Shown one piece after another: positions 11,956-14,164 of a stretch of DNA of 14,164 bases. The translations under genes were made by a program, and so were the position numbers. The stretch covers positions 1 through 14,164 of the forward strand of contig JAGBGV010000023.1 in the NCBI GenBank assembly GCA_017935805.1, read 5' to 3'. The notes below the pieces were generated by a model. It was not told where the DNA came from. It saw only the letters and a program-made list of their open reading frames with translations, and ran no database searches. Position 1 is the stretch's first letter. Every line of letters starts with the position of its first letter. The stretch is from Clostridia bacterium (GTDB lineage: Bacteria; Bacillota_A; Clostridia; Oscillospirales; CAG-272).

Positions 11956-13473
11956 TTTGTTGTCTATTCGCATGATACCACGGCAGCCGTGATTATTCGC
12001 TGCGCCACTTTCTGCAAGGTATTTTATATCCTTGAATTCATATCCGGAACCTTTGGAGTTGTCAGCTTGAGGTTCAATATATTTCAGTGATCCGTCTTTG
12101 AACCGCTGAAGTATTGTGGCGTGACCGCCCCCTCTTTTCCATCCGATTGAAAGTTCATATACGCCTTCATCCTTGCATACATCCTCGAAGAATTCAAGAT
12201 AACGTTTAGGCGTCATTTTCTTATACTTTTTGCCGATCATCCAATCATTGGTGCTTGTATGCTTTGCGGGAGTTCCGTCTAAGTTACGCCATACTTTCCA
12301 ACAGTTGTAACCTTGACTTAAATGCTCAAGTTTGGAGCCCTTTGTATTTGCTTTTGCAGTGACATTGAATCCTCTTAGGCGTAATGAATATGCCGGAGCG
12401 CATGTCTGGCAGTTTATGCCGAATGGGCGGTGTTTGCTCTCGTCATATTCTTTATTCAAACTGTATGAGTTGCCGAATTTGTCCTTATATATGCCTTTGG
12501 GGTCGCGTATATATTTCGGTACATAGTTCGGGTTCGCAGACTGTTTGTCCGCATCATCCACCGTCATAGGTTTACCCTTTGTGATGCCGAGAGCCTTTTC
12601 AATCTCGAGATTGTCCCGGGCGATGGCGGTCTTTTCGTCGGGGGTGAAATGATCCGGCATTTCCTTCATCATCTCCTCAAGGCGTTTCAGCAGTTTGTCA
12701 ACAGCCTTCTTTGCGCCGGCATGGGCTTCCGTCTTATACGGATGGGAGTCTGAAAACAGCTTCGCATCCTTGCCCGGATTATTCTCCAGCCCTTTTTGTG
12801 GGTTTGATGAGGGGGTGGTTCCTGGAGGAACCGGTGTCACAGGCTCGTCTGTCGATGACAGCGTGCACTTGCAGTTCCAACGGTCACCGGGTTTATGGTG
12901 GTTCCAAAAATCATCGTCTATCGGGCGCACTACACCCCAGAATATGCGATGGTCCTCACCCGGAGTGATGGAGGTTGACGGTTCCCATTTAAGATTTGGG
13001 AGAATGTCTTTTTCCCTTGAGAACTGACGCCAGTCCGCAGCCTGATGCGCACGTATGACCGCAGTGTCATATTCGGTCTTGAGCCAAGTACGGCATTGGT
13101 GGCTGGCGATAGGCATAACCTCGTTCATCCATTGTTCAAACGGCTTTATATTGCCGTTCGAGTCCAATAAAAGACGTGCCATGTCATTTTGCGCCCGGTG
13201 TACCTTGAAAGCCGAGAACACAGCATTATTCCGGCGCAGAGCTTCGATAAAGTCGGCGTCAGGATCGGAGGGCGACACATTGCCGAAGGCTTTTTTAACC
13301 GCCTTATCCATTGTCGCCCATACTTCGTTAAAAAGAGTGACCTCGATGTCGGATGCCGGATGGAAGTCCTTTGAGTAAATATTCAACAGGGCACTTCGCA
13401 GTGTATCGTCTGAAAAGTCGAACGATGAAGCGACCTCGGTATCCTTGTCATAATAAAGGCTGTCAACTACCAT
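11917..13473 (-). CDS. MuF head morphogenesis protein fused to a papain-fold (Tox-PL-like) toxin domain
   Basis: 518 residues from the ATG at 13473-13471, which overlaps the portal stop by seven bases; an in-frame ATG at 13497 is less likely. N-terminal MuF domain (~25-207) contains the helical Y-D-T-A-V-I-R-A-H-Q-A-A-D-W block, H-R-I-F-W-G, and the diagnostic P-G-D-R-W-N-C-K-C (Trp199, Cys201, Cys203). A Pro/Ser/Thr linker (~208-235) and a helical part lead to a C-terminal domain (~330-518) with I-N-C-Q-T-C (Cys355/Cys358), R-G-G-G-H-A (His451) and Y-I-E-P-Q (Glu467, Gln469). This Cys, His, acidic-P-Q order is that of papain-fold polymorphic toxins (Tox-PL, some acting as deamidases or proteases). 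MuF proteins are minor head components and can be packaged; MuF-toxin fusions are known in temperate phages. G+C drops in the toxin part. Confidence 0.85.
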   Translation of the reverse strand: MVVDSLYYDKDTEVASSFDFSDDTLRSALLNIYSKDFHPASDIEVTLFNEVWATMDKAVKKAFGNVSPSDPDADFIEALRRNNAVFSAFKVHRAQNDMARLLLDSNGNIKPFEQWMNEVMPIASHQCRTWLKTEYDTAVIRAHQAADWRQFSREKDILPNLKWEPSTSITPGEDHRIFWGVVRPIDDDFWNHHKPGDRWNCKCTLSSTDEPVTPVPPGTTPSSNPQKGLENNPGKDAKLFSDSHPYKTEAHAGAKKAVDKLLKRLEEMMKEMPDHFTPDEKTAIARDNLEIEKALGITKGKPMTVDDADKQSANPNYVPKYIRDPKGIYKDKFGNSYSLNKEYDESKHRPFGINCQTCAPAYSLRLRGFNVTAKANTKGSKLEHLSQGYNCWKVWRNLDGTPAKHTSTNDWMIGKKYKKMTPKRYLEFFEDVCKDEGVYELSIGWKRGGGHATILQRFKDGSLKYIEPQADNSKGSGYEFKDIKYLAESGAANNHGCRGIMRIDNKSFNTDFIDIFDK

Positions 13474-14164
13474 TCTAAAACCGCCCCGGTGTTCCACGGG
13501 GCTTTTGCGAAAAAACTTTTCAGCCAGTTTTTGAAAGTCTTTTTCTGTTTTTCGGTAGGTTCCGGCAGATCCTTGTCGTCACCCTGTTCCCCACTTCCAG
13601 GATTGTTGTCTTTGTCCGGATCATCCTCCGTGTCACCTTCATTCTGCGGTATCTGTTCTGCGGCAGCCTTCGCCTCCTCGGCTTCCCGGGCGCTTCGTTC
13701 CTTCTCTTCTTTTTTGATCGCTTCATAATTTGCAGGTTTGCTGATGCCGAATTCCTCGTAGAGGTAATCATCATCGACGGGCAGATTGAAGCCGGTGCGC
13801 AGTTGTGTCAGTATATTGATTTTGGATGTCGGATCAAGATCTTTTTTCTCCGGGTAACAGAACTCGCCACCGGTAGTGTCGATGCCCATGCGGGCGAATA
13901 TGTCCGCAGCCTCATAGTTGAGCACATCGAGGACATACAGCCGGTCGGACTGGGCTATTTTGTCCTCTCCCTTCTTATGTACGGAGCCAAGTGCCTGAGT
14001 GCCGGTGTCGGATGACTCGGTGGTAAGCGTGTTCCCGAGGAACAATTTTGAGATCTCGTTGTTGCATCTCTCGCATAACCGCTCGTAAACATCTGCGGAG
14101 CCGGTCTTGTTGCCGGCCTCGATCAGATTGAGCGAAGTATCCTTGCCGTGTACGAACGTGGCGA
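13467..14164 (-). CDS. DUF935/Mu gp29-like portal protein, C-terminal part (partial)
   Basis: The frame is open to the window edge on the minus strand, so the start lies beyond 14164. The visible part begins A-T-F-V-H-G-K and contains the block E-I-S-K-L-F-L-G-N-T-L-T-T-E and A-L-G-S-V-H, characteristic of DUF935 portal proteins (Mu gp29). The later part, L-N-Y-E-A-A-D-I-F-A-R-M-G, is followed by a long acidic/low-complexity tail (K-K-E-E-K-E-R-S-A-R-E-A, then E-D-D-P-D-K-D-N-N) and a basic C-terminus. The portal forms the DNA gate of the head. It is directly upstream of the MuF gene, as in Mu. Confidence 0.88.
   Translation of the reverse strand, partial: ATFVHGKDTSLNLIEAGNKTGSADVYERLCERCNNEISKLFLGNTLTTESSDTGTQALGSVHKKGEDKIAQSDRLYVLDVLNYEAADIFARMGIDTTGGEFCYPEKKDLDPTSKINILTQLRTGFNLPVDDDYLYEEFGISKPANYEAIKKEEKERSAREAEEAKAAAEQIPQNEGDTEDDPDKDNNPGSGEQGDDKDLPEPTEKQKKTFKNWLKSFFAKAPWNTGAVLEW
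13483..13502 (-). promoter_or_regulatory. Hairpin just before the MuF-toxin start
   Basis: A 6-bp GC stem, GCCCCG (13483-13488) with CGGGGC (13497-13502), loop of eight bases. On the minus strand it ends ten bases before the MuF-toxin ATG and lies within the portal coding end, so it could lower translation of the toxin gene. Seen as pairing only. Confidence 0.3.

Larger units (their letters stand above)
1707..14164. mobile_element. Mu-like transposable prophage, left part (right end outside window)
   Basis: Gene order is that of a transposable phage: repressor read leftward, early operon with MuA-like transposase and MuB-like ATPase read rightward, a DUF3164-like protein, then a gp29-portal/MuF/gpG morphogenesis block, here read leftward. 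DNA composition rises from AT-rich host DNA to roughly balanced phage DNA. The proposed left end is the 5'-TGGGGCG at 1707, chosen because the host propeller gene loses its family-like sequence there and candidate transposase-binding repeats begin at 1710. A 5-bp target duplication, if Mu-like, would be TTATA (1702-1706). The boundary is inferred; the prophage identity is strong. Confidence 0.8.

Noticed and set aside
13483..13506. Terminator between portal and MuF genes
   Set aside because: The T run follows on the plus strand, opposite to the direction of these genes; on the minus strand the hairpin is within the portal coding end and just before the MuF start.

Overview
The window looks like the left part of a Mu-like (transposable) prophage inserted in the chromosome of a Bacteroidales bacterium, most likely Bacteroides or a close relative. 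Positions 1 to about 1706 are AT-rich host DNA with a gene set typical of that order: the end of an O-antigen-ligase/TPR-like protein, a small NVEALA-type exported peptide and a lipoprotein with a 6-bladed beta-propeller. Several promoters fit the Bacteroides consensus (TTTG, about 19-20 bases, TAnnTTTG). The propeller gene loses its family-like sequence near base 1706, where I place the left prophage end (5'-TGGGGCG). This boundary is inferred, because the right end lies outside the window.

Phage layout. (a) 1707-2724: left-end DNA with candidate transposase-binding repeats, a small two-ORF unit behind a leader that can fold over its Shine-Dalgarno, a terminator, and a phased array of five TTAGGGATAG repeats. 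(b) 2725-3441 (-): an S24/LexA-like repressor. It faces an early promoter whose -7 box lies inside a perfect 7-bp inverted repeat, the probable operator. (c) 3598-10199 (+): an early operon of small proteins, a structured RNA region ending in a tRNA-like element with CCA, a MuA-like transposase, a MuB-like ATPase, a second RecA-like ATPase, more small proteins (one with a DnaJ-like zinc motif) and a DUF3164-like protein, closed by a bidirectional terminator. (d) 10306-10575 (+): an independent small gene of unknown role. (e) 14164-10570 (-): late morphogenesis genes, in order DUF935/gp29 portal (partial), MuF head protein, gpG-like virion morphogenesis protein and a tail-terminator-like protein.

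The strongest candidate for an under-described system is at 11707-13473. The MuF head protein carries a C-terminal papain-fold (Tox-PL-like) domain with Cys, His and E-P-Q signatures, making it a MuF polymorphic toxin. Immediately downstream, on the opposite strand and under its own near-consensus promoter, sits an 82-residue, extremely acidic protein (17 D/E, one R, no K). It overlaps the toxin gene tail-to-tail by 39 bases. Position, charge and an independent promoter make it a candidate immunity protein that could be expressed in the lysogen while late genes are silent, and that late transcription would run through antisense.

The second striking item is the tRNA-like RNA at 4397-4476. It has a perfect 7-bp acceptor stem, a perfect T arm with canonical loop and an encoded CCA, but I cannot build a D arm for it. 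It follows a string of hairpins in a 214-base gap between early genes.
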